Shown here in pieces: positions 16,674-24,851 of a stretch of 34,710 bases of DNA. The notes under the pieces were generated by a model that searched no databases, was not told where the DNA came from, and saw only the letters and a list, made by a program, of their open reading frames with translations. Position numbers and translations under genes: made by a program. Origin of the DNA: Marinisporobacter sp. (GTDB lineage: Bacteria; Bacillota; Clostridia; Peptostreptococcales; Thermotaleaceae); assembly GCA_025210395.1 (NCBI GenBank), contig JAOARV010000066.1, positions 1-34,710 on the forward strand, given 5' to 3'. How positions within the stretch are numbered: the first letter of the stretch is position 1; every line of letters begins with the position of its first letter.

Positions 16674-16702
16674 ATCTTAGCATATGTTTTTAGTTTTGTC
16701 AA
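16674..16702 (-). promoter_or_regulatory. promoter of the lysC leader
   Basis: Minus strand: perfect TTGACA (16702-16697), 17 nt ending in TGC, then TAAGAT (16679-16674), which is an extended -10. Transcription would start just before the riboswitch P1 helix. The stretch from here to the nhaC promoter (16703-16825) is AT-rich with no gene. Confidence 0.85.
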
Positions 16703-16825
16703 TTTGTTTTAAATTTATTTTTTTATAGTAAAGATTCATTCTGCAAAATCCTACAAAATGTAGCTTTTTCAACATGACGGAATAGTTTTGATAAGATGTT
16801 TTATTCTGACAATTCCAAATATTTA

Positions 16826-16854
16826 TTGTTTTCTTTCTTATTTCATGGTATACT
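16826..16854 (+). promoter_or_regulatory. promoter of the NhaC-family gene
   Basis: TTGTTT (16826-16831), 17 nt ending in TGG, then TATACT (16849-16854): weak -35 but extended -10. Confidence 0.6.
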
Positions 16855-16908
16855 AATTATGTCCTTGAAATATTTTACATTTTTAATGATCTAAGGGAGG
16901 AATATGAA

Positions 16909-18321
16909 ATGAATGACAAAAGGAAAGTCACATTTTTAGAGGCTCTACTTGTTATAGCTTTTTTAATCGTTGCACTTATTAGTACTTTAAAGATTTTTGG
17001 TGGAGATCCTCATATGGCCATTCTAGCATCAACAGCCTTTGCAACGATTGTTGCTGTAAGAGCTGGCTACAAATGGGAGTATATTGAAGAAGGAATTCTT
17101 GAAACGATTAAAATGTCCATGCAATCCGTACTTATTCTTATGGTTATTGGTTGTATCATCGGTACTTGGATTTTATCTGGTGTTGTTCCTACAATGATTT
17201 ATTATGGATTAAAAATCATTTCTCCAGGAATCTTCTTAATCGCAACTTGTCTTATTTGTTCCATCGTATCTCTTGCAACAGGAAGTTCTTGGACTACTGC
17301 TGGTACAGTAGGTATTGCACTTCTTGGAGTAGGTGCAGGTCTTGGTATTCCAGCTCCTATAGTTGCAGGTGCAATTATCTCTGGTGCTTACTTTGGTGAT
17401 AAGATGTCACCCCTTTCTGATACTACTAACTTAGCTCCTGCCATGGCTGGTACAAATCTATTTGATCATATCAAGCACATGGTCTATACAACAGGTCCCA
17501 GTTTAATTATTTCCTGTATCTTCTTCGGAATATTAGGCTTTAAATATGCTGGTAAAGAACTTGATACTGGTTTAATTAATACATTCTTAGATACTTTAAG
17601 TGGAACTTTCCATCTTAGTCCATTATTATTAATCCCTCCACTTCTAGTTATTGCAATGGTAATATTTAAAGTTCCTGCTCTTCCAGGACTTATTGGTGGA
17701 ACTGTTCTTGGTGGTTTGTTTGCTTATCTTTTCCAAGGTGCAGGCATGACTGATATTATCGGTGCTGCTCATTACGGATATGAATCAGCAACAGGAGTAG
17801 AAGCAATTGATAGTTTATTATCTCGTGGTGGATTAGATAGTATGCTATGGACCGTATCCTTGATCTTACTTGCTATGTCCTTTGGTGGAACATTAGAAAG
17901 AACAGGAATGCTTCATGTAATCGTGGAAAAAATGTTAAAGGTTGCAAAATCAAGAGGTTCTTTAGTTGTTACTACATTCTTAACTTGTGTTTTCTGTAAC
18001 CTTACAACAGGAGATCAATATATGTCTATTGTTCTTCCTGGAAGAATGTTTAAAGAAGCTTATGAAGAAAAAGGGCTTCATCCAAAGAACCTTTCTAGAT
18101 GTCTTGAAGACTTCGGTACCATCACTTCACCTTTCATTCCTTGGAATACTTGTGGTAACTTCATGTATACTACATTGATGGTACATCCTTTTGCATATGC
18201 ACCATATGCTATATTAAACTGGATTAATCCATTAATATCCATGTTCTATGGCTTCACTGGTCTTACAATGGAAAAATTACCTGAGAACCATCAGGAAAAC
18301 GATATTAAAGGCGAAGCATAA
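16909..18321 (+). CDS. NhaC-family Na+/H+ antiporter
   Basis: This is a polytopic membrane protein of 470 residues with about 11-12 hydrophobic segments, expected to exchange cytoplasmic Na+ for H+ or an organic acid. The family signature GAYFGDKMSPLSDTTNLAPA is present, as are TGSSWTTAGTVGIALLGVG and the late motif NLTTGDQYMSIVLPGRM. The ATG follows AAGGGAGG. It stands alone with its own promoter and terminator, divergent from lysC. NhaC-family proteins include malate/lactate exchangers (MleN type), and the sequence does not settle the substrate. It is outside the lysine riboswitch transcript, so no lysine link is implied. Confidence 0.93.
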   Translation: MNDKRKVTFLEALLVIAFLIVALISTLKIFGGDPHMAILASTAFATIVAVRAGYKWEYIEEGILETIKMSMQSVLILMVIGCIIGTWILSGVVPTMIYYGLKIISPGIFLIATCLICSIVSLATGSSWTTAGTVGIALLGVGAGLGIPAPIVAGAIISGAYFGDKMSPLSDTTNLAPAMAGTNLFDHIKHMVYTTGPSLIISCIFFGILGFKYAGKELDTGLINTFLDTLSGTFHLSPLLLIPPLLVIAMVIFKVPALPGLIGGTVLGGLFAYLFQGAGMTDIIGAAHYGYESATGVEAIDSLLSRGGLDSMLWTVSLILLAMSFGGTLERTGMLHVIVEKMLKVAKSRGSLVVTTFLTCVFCNLTTGDQYMSIVLPGRMFKEAYEEKGLHPKNLSRCLEDFGTITSPFIPWNTCGNFMYTTLMVHPFAYAPYAILNWINPLISMFYGFTGLTMEKLPENHQENDIKGEA

Positions 18322-18327
18322 CCTCTA

Positions 18328-18370
18328 AAAAAATCTCTTTCCTACTACTTTTAGGGAAGAGATTTTTTAA
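18328..18370 (+). terminator. intrinsic terminator of the NhaC-family gene
   Basis: A 17-bp stem with one G-T pair (18328-18344 with 18352-18368) ends in TTTTTT. Confidence 0.93.
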
Positions 18371-18451
18371 ATTAATTTTATTTTATAGGAATGAATAGCT
18401 CCCTACAAAAATATCTATTTAATAAATATAATTTTAAGGAGGATTTACAAT

Positions 18452-18937
18452 ATGAATATTTTAAACAAAATGAAACAAGGAATGCTTGATAGCACAAAAG
18501 CTATTAAAGAAATATCCTCTGATGTAACAGAGCTTACAAAGTTAAAAATTAATTTATCAAAGGATTTATCTAAAATTGATGGGCTCTATTATGATTTAGG
18601 CAAAACCATGTATGCTTCCTTTGAGAAAAATCCAGATATAAAGCTCGATGAAGATGTTTCTTCAGCACTTATAGAAATCAAAACGACTCTCGAAAGAATC
18701 GCCCAATCAGAGCTTAAGATTGAATCTCTAAAAGGAATCATAAAATGTGAACAATGTGGCTATGAAGTAGAGGAGCATGCAAAATATTGCTCTAATTGTG
18801 GAAATAAGTTAACTCTCTTAACATTAGAAGAAATCACAATAAAAGATCTCCCTTCCGAAACAATCACCCAAGAGGAATCCTCCATTGAACAAGAAGTTAT
18901 ATATGAAGAAACAGATGAAGAAAAAAAACCTGAGTAA
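18452..18937 (+). CDS. coiled-coil protein with zinc ribbon, function unknown
   Basis: The protein has 161 residues. Residues 1-95 are predicted helical and coiled, rich in Lys, Glu, Leu and Ile. A zinc ribbon follows with Cys99, Cys102, Cys113 and Cys116 (KCEQCGYEVEEHAKYCSNCG). The last 40 residues are acidic and low in complexity. No signal peptide or membrane segment is visible, so it should be cytoplasmic. The ATG follows AAGGAGG at good spacing. It is monocistronic with terminators on both sides. Similar small proteins occur in Firmicutes without assigned roles; I cannot give a function. Confidence 0.87.
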   Translation: MNILNKMKQGMLDSTKAIKEISSDVTELTKLKINLSKDLSKIDGLYYDLGKTMYASFEKNPDIKLDEDVSSALIEIKTTLERIAQSELKIESLKGIIKCEQCGYEVEEHAKYCSNCGNKLTLLTLEEITIKDLPSETITQEESSIEQEVIYEETDEEKKPE

Positions 18938-18950
18938 AACTCAGGTTTTT
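18924..18950. terminator. bidirectional terminator
   Basis: AAAAACCTGAGT (18924-18935) pairs with ACTCAGGTTTTT (18939-18950) around AAA, with good T-tracts on both strands. It overlaps the stop codons of both convergent genes. Confidence 0.92.
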
Positions 18951-19128
18951 AGATCATCTGTACTTCTTTTTTTGCTTTTTCAATTTCAAAATCCAGATGA
19001 ATGATTTCCTTATTGATCCTTCTTTTATCTTTTAATTCTTCTTCTGTTAAGCTTGCCTTTTGAAGAAAAATAATATATTTATCCATCAATACCTCTCTTC
19101 TATCCATTAATTTTCTTACATATTCCAT
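18949..19128 (-). CDS. small hypothetical helical protein (59 residues)
   Basis: An open frame begins with ATG at 19128, behind the strong ribosome binding site AAAGGGGGG (7-8 nt spacing). It runs 59 codons and stops inside the bidirectional terminator. The protein starts MEYVRKLMDRREVLMDKYII and ends in a Lys/Glu-rich helix (EIEKAKKEVQMI); almost all of it is amphipathic helix, likely a coiled coil. A TTTTCA-17-TATAAT promoter lies about 75 nt upstream. Good start signals, a promoter and a terminator together support a real gene. I do not recognise a family. Confidence 0.8.
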   Translation of the reverse strand: MEYVRKLMDRREVLMDKYIIFLQKASLTEEELKDKRRINKEIIHLDFEIEKAKKEVQMI

Positions 19129-19202
19129 AAATATAGCCCCCCTTTCTAAGCTATTTATACTCTATTCCCTATTTTTCGACTGCATTCTGCATCTTTATCT
19201 AT

Positions 19203-19231
19203 ATTATACATAAAAACCTTTATTTTGAAAA
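19203..19231 (-). promoter_or_regulatory. promoter of the 59-residue small gene
   Basis: Minus strand TTTTCA (19231-19226), 17 nt ending in ATG, TATAAT (19208-19203). Confidence 0.6.
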
Positions 19232-19265
19232 GAATATTGGGAATTTTTTAATTTTTAAAGTTTAT

Positions 19266-19301
19266 AAAAAAATACTCGTAAATAAAAGTTTTATCTACGG
19301 G
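19266..19301 (-). terminator. AT-rich terminator of the polyphosphate operon
   Basis: An imperfect stem (about 19275-19287 with 19290-19301, one mismatch and one G-T pair) is followed on the minus strand by seven T (19272-19266). Confidence 0.55.
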
Positions 19302-19351
19302 GATCTTTTAAACTCATCCTAAATTCAATCATAAAAAAATCTATAACATCA

Positions 19352-20878
19352 TCACGCTTCTTGTATAATACACATTTCTTTCTTAAAGCATTTTTGAAAA
19401 TCCTTTTCACTTTTCATTGCTGCTGATACTTCTAGCTCTACCTTCTTATCAGTTTTTAATAAAATTTTCACCCTATCCTCTGTAATATGACACTTTAAAT
19501 CTTTCACGCTTCCATATTCATTTCGATCTAGCATTTCACTCATTCTTAAGAATAAGCTTAATTTCTTTATCTTTTCATAATCTTTTTTATCTAATAGCTT
19601 ATGGTATTCCTTCCAATTCCCTTTAAATTCAATATTTCTATGCATCCCTACTAAAAATGCACAGATCAATAATTCTTTATTCGTTAGTCCATAAATTCTA
19701 GAATTTAATACTAAATAAAATCCATGCTGATGATGATTGTAATAATCTACATAAACACCTATATCATGAAGAAGAGCACTCACAGCTAATAACTTTCTTT
19801 CCCAATCCCCTAGCTTATGAATCTCTTTTATTTCATCAAATAAACATAATGCTAACCTTTGTACTTGATAGCTATGCTCCATATTTGTATCATATCTTTT
19901 CATAATATTTTCAACACGACTTTTTAATACATCCTCTACAACATTTTCTTTATATCCTCTGTTGCTTAAATAGTTTTTAAAAAATACACCTTCTCTTAAT
20001 CCATTTCCACTAATAATCAATTCCTTTGCCTTTATATAGTCCATCAATACTTTTGCAGGTGCTAATCCTCCTACAATAATATCTGCTCTTTCCTTTTTTA
20101 TTCCAGGAATATTTCTTCTATCTTTAGGCTTGCATGTTGTTACCATATTATATATGGACGTTACTTCTTCATGATTCATTTGATAGTTATGGATCTTCTG
20201 AATAGGAAAGTGTATTTTCTTTCTATGAACCTTTGCTAATGTTCTGATAGATCCTCCTACCCCTACTATAGGTAAATAATTTACTTTTTTAAGCCAACTT
20301 ATATTTTCTAGCTTGTTTAGCATAAACTTTTCTAGTTTTTCTAATTTTTCTAGATTATATTTATTTTTCCCTATAAATTTCTCTGTTAAAAGAACTGCGC
20401 CAAAGGGGATACTTACTACTTCTTTTAATTTTCTATTTTCTACCCACACAAGCTCTGTGCTAGCCCCTCCTATATCAATAATTATACAATCACTAACATG
20501 AATAGTATTCATGACCCCTAAATAATCATAATACCCTTCTGATTCTCCTGAGATCACGTCGAAAATAAACCCTGTTTCTTCTTTTACTTTTTGCAAAAAC
20601 TCCTTTTGATTTTTTGCACTTCTTACAGCTCCTGTTGCAATACAAAAGGTCTCATTTGCTTTATGTGCTCTTATCAAGCTTTTAAAGAGCTTTAATGCAT
20701 AAATTGTTCGATCTATAGGTTCTTGCTTTAATATCCTTTCTTCTCCCATTTTCTCACTTAATCTAACCATTTCCTTTACTTCTTCTATGAGCTTATAGAT
20801 ACCATTTCCATAAATTTTTACAATAATCATTCGTACCGAGTTAGAGCCTAAGTCAATAATAGCAAATTTCTTACTCAT
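19352..20878 (-). CDS. Ppx/GppA phosphatase with C-terminal HD domain (second paralogue)
   Basis: This is a predicted exopolyphosphatase or guanosine pentaphosphate phosphatase. The sugar kinase/Hsp70-type fold shows its phosphate loops: FAIIDLGSNSVRMIIVK at the N-terminus, CIATGAVRSAKN, DVISGESEGYYDYLG and CIIIDIGGASTELVWV. The C-terminal 200 residues form an HD domain with NMEHSYQVQRLAL and LLHDIGVYVDYYNHHQHGFY. The ATG at 20878 follows AAGGAGGAG; a longer frame beginning at 20920 has no ribosome binding site. It overlaps the ppk stop by 8 nt (ATGAGTAA), indicating translational coupling. It has 508 residues. Together with ppk and the first ppx-like gene it forms one operon for polyphosphate turnover. 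Confidence 0.9.
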   Translation of the reverse strand: MSKKFAIIDLGSNSVRMIIVKIYGNGIYKLIEEVKEMVRLSEKMGEERILKQEPIDRTIYALKLFKSLIRAHKANETFCIATGAVRSAKNQKEFLQKVKEETGFIFDVISGESEGYYDYLGVMNTIHVSDCIIIDIGGASTELVWVENRKLKEVVSIPFGAVLLTEKFIGKNKYNLEKLEKLEKFMLNKLENISWLKKVNYLPIVGVGGSIRTLAKVHRKKIHFPIQKIHNYQMNHEEVTSIYNMVTTCKPKDRRNIPGIKKERADIIVGGLAPAKVLMDYIKAKELIISGNGLREGVFFKNYLSNRGYKENVVEDVLKSRVENIMKRYDTNMEHSYQVQRLALCLFDEIKEIHKLGDWERKLLAVSALLHDIGVYVDYYNHHQHGFYLVLNSRIYGLTNKELLICAFLVGMHRNIEFKGNWKEYHKLLDKKDYEKIKKLSLFLRMSEMLDRNEYGSVKDLKCHITEDRVKILLKTDKKVELEVSAAMKSEKDFQKCFKKEMCIIQEA

Positions 20879-23000
20879 ATTTCTCCTCCTTTCTATATTG
20901 GTCTGAAGAAGCTGGTTCAAAAACAGGTTCTTTCTTCTCTTGATGATATTTTTGTCCTTCCTCTCTAGCCACTTGACTAAAATAGTCTTGAGTATTTAAG
21001 CAGACCTCTTTCTTTTCTATTTTTTTATAAACTCCATTATTATTTAAAATCCTTGCTTTTACCCCATCCCTTAACATAGTTTTTAAAATTTTAATGACCC
21101 TTTTATTAATTCTCTTATCTTCTATAGGGAACAATAATTCTACTCTTCTATCAAGATTTCTAGTCATCCAATCTGCACTAGATAGAAAAACTTTTTCATC
21201 TCCATTATTATAAAAATAATAGATCCTACTATGCTCTAGATACTTTCCTATAATACTTCGCACAGTAATATTCTCACTGATTGGATGAGTTTTCGGTCTT
21301 AAGCAACAAATCCCTCTTACAATTAAATCAATCTTTACCCCTGCCATGCTTGCCTTGTATAAGGCGATAATGATTTCTTTGTCTACTAATGAATTCATTT
21401 TTGCAATAATTTTTCCTTCTTTTCCTTCTAATACATTTTTCATTTCATTTTCAATCAATTTAATGAATTTTTTTCTAAGCCCTATAGGTGCGGCTTCTAG
21501 CTTGTACCATCTATTGGGTTCTGAATATCCTGAAAGCATATTAAATAGGGAAGATGCATCTGCACCATAATATTCATCTGCTGTGAAAAGACCCATATCC
21601 GTATAAAATTTAGCAGTCACATCATTATAATTTCCTGTTCCTAAATGAACATATCTTCTGATTCCTGTAGCTTCTCTTCTTACTACTAAAATAATCTTAC
21701 AATGGGTTTTTAATCCTACTAATCCATAAATCACATGACACCCAGCTTTTTCTAGCCTCTTTGCCCATTGAATGTTATTCTCTTCATCAAATCTTGCCTT
21801 TACTTCTAATAATACAGTAATCTGTTTTCCTCTTTCAGCAGCTTCTGCTAAAGCCTTAACAATTGGAGAATCTCCACTCACTCGATAAAGGGTTTGTTTG
21901 ATGGCTAAAACATCCGGGTCTTTTGCTGCTTTTTCTATAAAGTGAACTACTGGTTCAAAGGATTCATAGGGATGATGCAAGAAAATATCCCTCTCTCTAA
22001 TAGCTTCAAACAAATCTTCTTTTCCTAATAAATCCTTTGGTATTTGACTTATGTATGTGGGATATTTTAAATGCTCATATCCTTTAAGACCATAGATTTT
22101 CATTAAAAATGTTAAATCTAAAGGCCCATCAATCGTATAAATATCCTTATGATGGATCTCTAACGCATCCTTTAGAATATGGATCAGACGAGAATCCATG
22201 TCTTGATCTACTTCTAATCGTATAGCTGCTCCCCATCTTCTTTTTTTCAATGATCTTTCAATCTCAATCAATAAATCCTCCGCTTCCTCTTCCTCTATTC
22301 CTAAGTCTGCATTCCTTGTAATCCTATAAGGAGAAGCACTAATAATTTTATGTCCTGCAAATAACTTTTCTATATACATTTTAATCACTTCTTCTAACAA
22401 TATATATGTCTTATTCTCTTTGCTTGGCAAATGAATAATTCTAGATAGTACAGAAGGAACTTGAACTGTCGCGAACATAAAATTTTTCTCTTCTTTTCTA
22501 TTCTCAATTAAAACAGCAATATTTAAGCTTTTATTGAAAATAAGGGGAAAAGGTCTGCTAGAGTCTACTGCCATAGGTGTTAAAACAGGATAGACATCAT
22601 TCATAAAATATTCTTCTAAAAAAATTGCCTGCTCCATCGTTAAATCTTTTTCCTTAATAAATCCTATACCCTTTTTCTTAAGCCCTATTGTTAATGCTCT
22701 ATTAAAGCAAGAATATTGCCTATACACCATTTTATGTGCTTTTACGGATATATTTTTTAACTGTTGCTTTGGAGTGAGACCTGCTGGGTCCAACTTTCCA
22801 AAGCCTACATTCACTTGATCCTTAAGTCCTGCTACACGAACCATAAAAAATTCATCTAGATTAGAACTAACTATAGATAAAAACTTAACTCTATCAAAAA
22901 GAGGATTTTTTCTATCTCTAGCTTCTTCAAGAACTCTTTCATTAAAGGCAAGCCAACTTAATTCTCTATTAATAAAATATTCTGGTTGTTTAAAATTCAT
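20871..23000 (-). CDS. ppk1: polyphosphate kinase PPK1
   Basis: PPK1 polymerises the gamma-phosphate of ATP into polyphosphate, reversibly. The N-terminal domain begins with the typical RELSWLAFNERVLEEA and SSNLDEFFMVRVAGL. The two catalytic phospholipase-D-like domains contain the autophosphorylated His452 (YVHLGTGNYND) and His590 (LEHSRIYYF), then SSADWMTRNLDRRVEL. The 709 residues are normal, with a charged C-terminal tail of about 40 residues beyond the core. The ATG follows AAGGAAG and overlaps the end of the upstream ppx-like gene by 11 nt. It lies in the middle of a ppx-ppk-ppx operon. Confidence 0.97.
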   Translation of the reverse strand: MNFKQPEYFINRELSWLAFNERVLEEARDRKNPLFDRVKFLSIVSSNLDEFFMVRVAGLKDQVNVGFGKLDPAGLTPKQQLKNISVKAHKMVYRQYSCFNRALTIGLKKKGIGFIKEKDLTMEQAIFLEEYFMNDVYPVLTPMAVDSSRPFPLIFNKSLNIAVLIENRKEEKNFMFATVQVPSVLSRIIHLPSKENKTYILLEEVIKMYIEKLFAGHKIISASPYRITRNADLGIEEEEAEDLLIEIERSLKKRRWGAAIRLEVDQDMDSRLIHILKDALEIHHKDIYTIDGPLDLTFLMKIYGLKGYEHLKYPTYISQIPKDLLGKEDLFEAIRERDIFLHHPYESFEPVVHFIEKAAKDPDVLAIKQTLYRVSGDSPIVKALAEAAERGKQITVLLEVKARFDEENNIQWAKRLEKAGCHVIYGLVGLKTHCKIILVVRREATGIRRYVHLGTGNYNDVTAKFYTDMGLFTADEYYGADASSLFNMLSGYSEPNRWYKLEAAPIGLRKKFIKLIENEMKNVLEGKEGKIIAKMNSLVDKEIIIALYKASMAGVKIDLIVRGICCLRPKTHPISENITVRSIIGKYLEHSRIYYFYNNGDEKVFLSSADWMTRNLDRRVELLFPIEDKRINKRVIKILKTMLRDGVKARILNNNGVYKKIEKKEVCLNTQDYFSQVAREEGQKYHQEKKEPVFEPASSDQYRKEEKYE

Positions 23001-24543
23001 TGATCATCTTCCTTTTTACTTTAAGAATAGGTTTTACCCCAAACACTTCTTGAAAAAATTCTGATTTCAAAGTAAAGGTCCATTCCTCTAGCAATATATT
23101 CTTTGTAGTAGTTCCTTCAATCAATACTTCTTTTTCTTTTACTATTACTTTCATATCTTTTATTTTTTGCTTGTGGCTTTTGTCTAATCCATCAGCTAAT
23201 CGAATAATAGCTACAAGCTTAGCTACTATGACTCTATTCTTTTCACTTAAGCTTGAAAAGCTTTTATGACTATAAGCTGGAGATAAACGACTATGATATC
23301 GTGCTACATTTGCAATAATCTCTAATTTTTCTTTAGAGATTCCTATAAAGTTCGATCCTTTAATGATTTTATAAGAATTTTTATAATGCTCCCGACTATT
23401 TATAAATTTCCCTATATCATGAAGAATGGCTGATAGTCTTAATAAAAGTCTTTCTTCTTCTCCTAATCCATGTAAATTTTGTAAGGTATCAAATAGTACG
23501 GTAGCTTTATTCTCTACATCTTCAGCATGTAACTGATCATATAAATATCTCTTAGCTAAATTTCTTGCCAACGATACAATATCCTTATGAAAATCTACAC
23601 TTCTCTTTGTTCTATATCTTTGATCTACTAAATCAGAAACGATTCCATCTCTTAAAGACACAAGAGGTACATGTATTCTATCTCCTTTTGTCATATCTAA
23701 AAATTTTTTAAATATGATCATAGACGGCACTAAAACATCTGCTCTTTGGTAAGATATATCATGCTCTTCTGCAATTCTATGTACTGGTTTATGTAAGATT
23801 GTTTCATAAACCCTTTCAAAGTCTTCTTTTTTGATATAGTTAAGATTTTCTTCTTCATTACATAATTGATGAATAATTTTGATTTCTCCACCTAATGCAA
23901 TAAAATTTGAAAAGGGTTGATGAAAATATAAATTTTTTAACCCATCAATATTACTATGGATATATTCTTCTAAAATCCTTGGGAAGTTTAATGTCCTTCT
24001 TTCAATACTAGAAAGGATCTCTCTCAGGCGTAAAGAACCAAGCTTTATATTCTGAGTAAATAATAGGTTCTCTTCATACCCTGATATTTCTATACTTCCA
24101 GATCCTATATCTACAATTAAAACCCCTTCTTTTCTTAACCTCTCATGATCTTTTAGATTTTCTCTGATGGCTTTGTACGTTAAAAATCTTTCTTCTGAAT
24201 TATCAATGACATCTATATGTAATCCTGTTTTTAATTTAATTTGATCTACAATATATTCTCTATTTTTTGCCTCTCGAATAGCACTAGTAGCTACTGCTTT
24301 ATAATTTTTTACAGCATACTCCTTCATAAGCTTTTTAAACCCTTTTAATATATCACAAGTCTCATCTACAGCTTCAAAGCTTATCTTTCCCATAGTATAA
24401 GTATCTCTTCCAAGAGATATGGGTTTTCTTAAAAGCTCTAATGTCTTTATTGGTTCATTCTTTTTAATTTGGACAATCTTCATTCTTAAAGCATGAGATC
24501 CTACATCAATACCAGCAATAATTTCACTTTTATCTTTTTGCAT
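22990..24543 (-). CDS. Ppx/GppA phosphatase with C-terminal HD domain (first paralogue)
   Basis: This is the first gene of the polyphosphate operon. The actin-like fold motifs are IIAGIDVGSHALRMKIVQI, VATSAIREAKNREYI and GVLIVDIGSGSIEISGY. The loop that usually reads ISG-x-EEA is VIDNSEERFL here: the two Glu are kept but the Ser-Gly is lost. The C-terminal HD domain has LRLSAILHDIGKFINSREHYKNSY and a later ARYHSRLSPAYSHK. The ATG at 24543 follows TAGGAGAG and gives 517 residues; the longer frame from 24588 lacks a ribosome binding site. Paralogous to the gene on the other side of ppk but clearly diverged. It may be an exopolyphosphatase, a (p)ppGpp phosphatase or a regulatory partner. Confidence 0.9.
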   Translation of the reverse strand: MQKDKSEIIAGIDVGSHALRMKIVQIKKNEPIKTLELLRKPISLGRDTYTMGKISFEAVDETCDILKGFKKLMKEYAVKNYKAVATSAIREAKNREYIVDQIKLKTGLHIDVIDNSEERFLTYKAIRENLKDHERLRKEGVLIVDIGSGSIEISGYEENLLFTQNIKLGSLRLREILSSIERRTLNFPRILEEYIHSNIDGLKNLYFHQPFSNFIALGGEIKIIHQLCNEEENLNYIKKEDFERVYETILHKPVHRIAEEHDISYQRADVLVPSMIIFKKFLDMTKGDRIHVPLVSLRDGIVSDLVDQRYRTKRSVDFHKDIVSLARNLAKRYLYDQLHAEDVENKATVLFDTLQNLHGLGEEERLLLRLSAILHDIGKFINSREHYKNSYKIIKGSNFIGISKEKLEIIANVARYHSRLSPAYSHKSFSSLSEKNRVIVAKLVAIIRLADGLDKSHKQKIKDMKVIVKEKEVLIEGTTTKNILLEEWTFTLKSEFFQEVFGVKPILKVKRKMINEF

Positions 24544-24680
24544 ATTTATCTCTCCTATAATCCTATATTTCACTATTAGCATACCCATATGTCTTTCAAA
24601 CCATCATATATACAACAAGCTCTATTTTCTTAAAATACAATTTATATTTTAGTCCAATTTATGTTAAATTTATATATAGA

Positions 24681-24778
24681 TACCTATCTCAGTTTATGAT
24701 GGATTCTTTGAGTACCTTGAAGATACTCTTTAATCCTCTATAGAAAGATCATCATAAATTAAATATTTAAAGTAGGTA
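24681..24778. other. nested inverted repeats, candidate structured RNA or regulatory region
   Basis: Four pairs of complementary segments are nested: TACCTA (24681) with TAGGTA (24773-24778), TTTATGAT (24693-24700) with ATCATAAA (24751-24758), GGATT (24701-24705) with AATCC (24732-24736), and GAGTA (24710-24714) with TACTC (24724-24728), closing a 9-nt loop. Internal loops separate the helices. The element lies in the 308-nt gap between the divergent ppx-like and metallohydrolase genes and could be transcribed either way. It resembles no riboswitch class I know. The remainder of the gap is AT-rich without an open frame of note. Confidence 0.5.
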
Positions 24779-24781
24779 TTC

Positions 24782-24809
24782 ATAAGTAAAGTAAATTTAC
24801 TTTACTTAT
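24782..24809. repeat. perfect 28-bp palindrome
   Basis: ATAAGTAAAGTAAA (24782-24795) is followed directly by its exact reverse complement (24796-24809), with no spacer. It has no T-run on the plus strand, so it is not a plain terminator. It ends about 30 nt before the ribosome binding site of the plus-strand hydrolase, a position suited to an operator for a dimeric regulator. The regulator is unknown to me. Confidence 0.85.
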
Positions 24810-24851
24810 AGCATACTAATAGTGATTATTTTTTATAAAAGGAGTGATTTA

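Noticed and set aside
16740..16775. CTACA-AAA-TGTAG mini-hairpin followed by CTTTTTC between lysC and nhaC
   Set aside because: Only 5 bp, with no gene upstream on the plus strand to terminate.
16909..18321. Assignment of the NhaC-family gene to lysine transport because of the nearby lysine riboswitch
   Set aside because: The riboswitch is transcribed in the opposite direction and its terminator acts only on lysC; the antiporter has its own promoter.
15100..19195. Recurring TTCTGCA(AAAT) strings at about 15103, 16738 and 19183
   Set aside because: Too short and too loosely placed to call a repeat family or shared operator.
24640..24670. Possible Pho box (TTAACA repeats) upstream of the polyphosphate operon on the minus strand
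   Set aside because: Only one repeat is exact; the second (TGGACT) departs at several positions, so it does not meet the direct-repeat pattern.
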